Source: a virus
IMG/VR virus record: IMGVR_UViG_3300009705_002608
Span: 1 to 23,620 of that record
Direction: 5' to 3' (one strand)
Length of the DNA: 23,620 nucleotides
Part shown: positions 22,792 through 23,620 of the stretch, one piece after another
Layout of the letters: each line of letters opens with the position of its first letter
How positions within the stretch are numbered: the stretch's first letter is position 1
The notes under the pieces: model-generated
Told to the model about the DNA's origin: nothing
The model's database searches: none
Seen by the model: the letters and a program-made list of their open reading frames with translations, nothing else
Program-made: the position numbers and the translations under genes

Positions 22792-22819
22792 AAAAGCACA
22801 CTTAGGTGTGCTTTTTTTT
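22792..22819 (+). terminator. Rho-independent terminator after gp23
   Basis: AAAAGCACAC-TTAG-GTGTGCTTTT forms a perfect 10-bp stem with a 4-nt loop and runs into a T8 tract. It lies 31 nt after the capsid stop codon and insulates the tail-fibre gene, which has its own promoter. Confidence 0.93.
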
Positions 22820-22844
22820 GACTTGAATAAAAACCTACAAGAAA

Positions 22845-22852
22845 GATAAATA
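22845..22852 (+). promoter_or_regulatory. Late promoter motif (GATAAATA) for the fibre-like gene
   Basis: GATAAATA just after the gp23 terminator and 40 nt upstream of the next ATG. Confidence 0.6.
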
Positions 22853-22892
22853 CAACTAAAGCAATAATTAAATTTGTAGGATTTAGAAACTA

Positions 22893-23620
22893 ATGACAAA
22901 ACAATCGAATTTTAACCCAGAGTCAGATCTTAAAGTAAAAGGTAGTTTATCTGTTGATGAAATTTTAACGGTCTCGGGCAATACTGTAATAACTGGCGAT
23001 ACTACAATAGCAGGTGATACTACGATAGCAGGAACATTGCAAGTTACAGGCGATACAACTTTCCTTTCTGACACAGTAACACTTAACAATGCAAACGGCT
23101 ATGTAATTGATGCAGATAAGGACGCAACTAGTAGCTATTTGGAAATGCGTACAAGCACAACAGACGCTTATGTGAAACTTGAATACACGGGCTCAACTAA
23201 TACCTTACAAATTTCAAAAGCTAACGGCACAGCGACTACATTGGGTGTAACAGGTGACGTTACAGTAAGTGGTGACATTACAACAAGTACTGGCACTATT
23301 ACCGGCAATACATTTACAGACGGCACAGCGACTATTACGGGCGGCGTAGGCACCAGTTTTGGAAGTATTACTTCGACTGAGTTCGTTGGACACTTAACAG
23401 GCCCTGTAACTGGTACAGCCACAATTGCAGACAAATTTACAAATGAAAGAACGTTAACACTCACAGGTGATGTAAATGGTAGTGTTGCATTAGGACTTAA
23501 TACTACAAGTTCAGCACCAAGCATGGCGGTAACAATACAACCAAATTCTGTTGCATTAGGAACAGATACTACTGGCAACTATGTTGCAACAGTAACAGGT
23601 GGAACAGGATTAACTTCAAC
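22893..23620 (+). CDS. Tail-fibre/virion structural protein with beta-repeats, 5' part
   Basis: Opens at ATG 22893 and is still open at the window end (242 complete codons visible). The sequence is rich in Thr, Gly, Ser, Val and Asp with short repeats of the type xVxGDTTI (VKGSLSVDE, VITGDTTIAGDTTIAGTLQVTGDTTF) and later SGDITTSTGTITG and FVGHLTGPVTG, as in the beta-helical fibre-like proteins common in marine T4-like phages. Such proteins form trimeric fibres or virion decorations that contact the host. An 18-nt tandem repeat (22995-23030) encodes two GDTTIA units, a substrate for length variation. Exact role (long fibre, short fibre or other virion protein) cannot be judged from this part. 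Confidence 0.8.
   Translation, partial: MTKQSNFNPESDLKVKGSLSVDEILTVSGNTVITGDTTIAGDTTIAGTLQVTGDTTFLSDTVTLNNANGYVIDADKDATSSYLEMRTSTTDAYVKLEYTGSTNTLQISKANGTATTLGVTGDVTVSGDITTSTGTITGNTFTDGTATITGGVGTSFGSITSTEFVGHLTGPVTGTATIADKFTNERTLTLTGDVNGSVALGLNTTSSAPSMAVTIQPNSVALGTDTTGNYVATVTGGTGLTS
22995..23030 (+). repeat. 18-nt tandem repeat in fibre-like gene
   Basis: GGCGATACTACAATAGCA (22995-23012) is followed directly by GGTGATACTACGATAGCA (23013-23030), two changes in 18, both silent, encoding GDTTIA twice. Confidence 0.75.

Noticed and set aside
23168-23578. Antisense frame of 136 codons in the fibre-like gene
   Set aside because: It mirrors Thr/Gly/Val repeats of the sense gene and lacks initiation signals.
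1-23620. Possibility of a bacterial chromosome with a prophage boundary
   Set aside because: Metabolic genes, envelope genes and capsid genes share tight overlaps, similar composition and late promoters; no attachment site or integrase seen. A boundary outside the window cannot be excluded.

Overview
The window looks like part of a marine T4-like myovirus (family assignment inferred) infecting a Gram-negative, probably low-GC marine bacterium. The evidence is a capsid cluster in T4 order (portal gp20, acidic core protein, prohead protease gp21, scaffold gp22, major capsid gp23), a gp26/gp51-type tail gene pair, T4-type late promoters of the form NATAAATA before most structural modules, AT-rich sequence, and genes packed with 1-12 nt overlaps. 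No tRNA, CRISPR array, integrase or insertion sequence was seen. The lipoprotein signals and the DUF1289 gene point to a proteobacterial host, but the host cannot be named from sequence alone.

Layout. (1) 1-5609, plus strand: a dense block of metabolic and nucleotide genes: the 3' end of a beta-ketoacyl-ACP synthase, dCMP deaminase, a TauD-like dioxygenase, a sulfotransferase-like protein, a small coiled-coil protein behind a consensus sigma70 promoter, a gamma-glutamylcyclotransferase-like protein, a MazG-like pyrophosphohydrolase, GMP reductase (guaC), a 90-aa unknown and a short UDP-sugar dehydrogenase. (2) 5610-7235, plus: a late-type promoter and a structured leader drive an exported protein that joins a c-type cytochrome motif to a PHM/DBH-like type II copper monooxygenase with the expected copper-ligand pattern, followed by a 58-aa lipoprotein and a 34-aa membrane microprotein. 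(3) 7240-7963, minus: a DUF1289 protein and an unknown 178-aa protein. (4) 8045-10792, plus: an operator-like inverted repeat and a second consensus sigma70 promoter precede a SWIM zinc-finger protein and a 786-aa lipoprotein with FG-GAP/VCBS calcium repeats and a possible C-terminal beta-barrel. (5) 10789-11891, minus: a gp26-like gene whose gp51-like partner has no start codon and lies in the -1 frame behind an A AAT TTT slippery heptamer. (6) 12004-22760, plus: a 1363-aa tape-measure-like protein, then portal, a 67-aa protein, an SGNH-like enzyme, acidic core protein, protease, scaffold and capsid, closed by a strong intrinsic terminator. (7) 22893-end: the start of a repetitive tail-fibre-like protein.

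How the parts fit: regions 5-7 build the particle. Region 1 supplies nucleotide metabolism (dCMP deaminase, MazG, GuaC) and probably lipid, sugar or surface modification. Regions 2 and 4 send unusual proteins to the host envelope.

The most notable observations are the cytochrome c/copper-monooxygenase cassette, the likely programmed frameshift in the tail chaperone pair beside the tape-measure gene, the phage-borne surface lipoprotein, and an apparent complete absence of GCWGC (GCAGC/GCTGC) across the window, with Ala-Ala pairs always written with GCG or GCC first.
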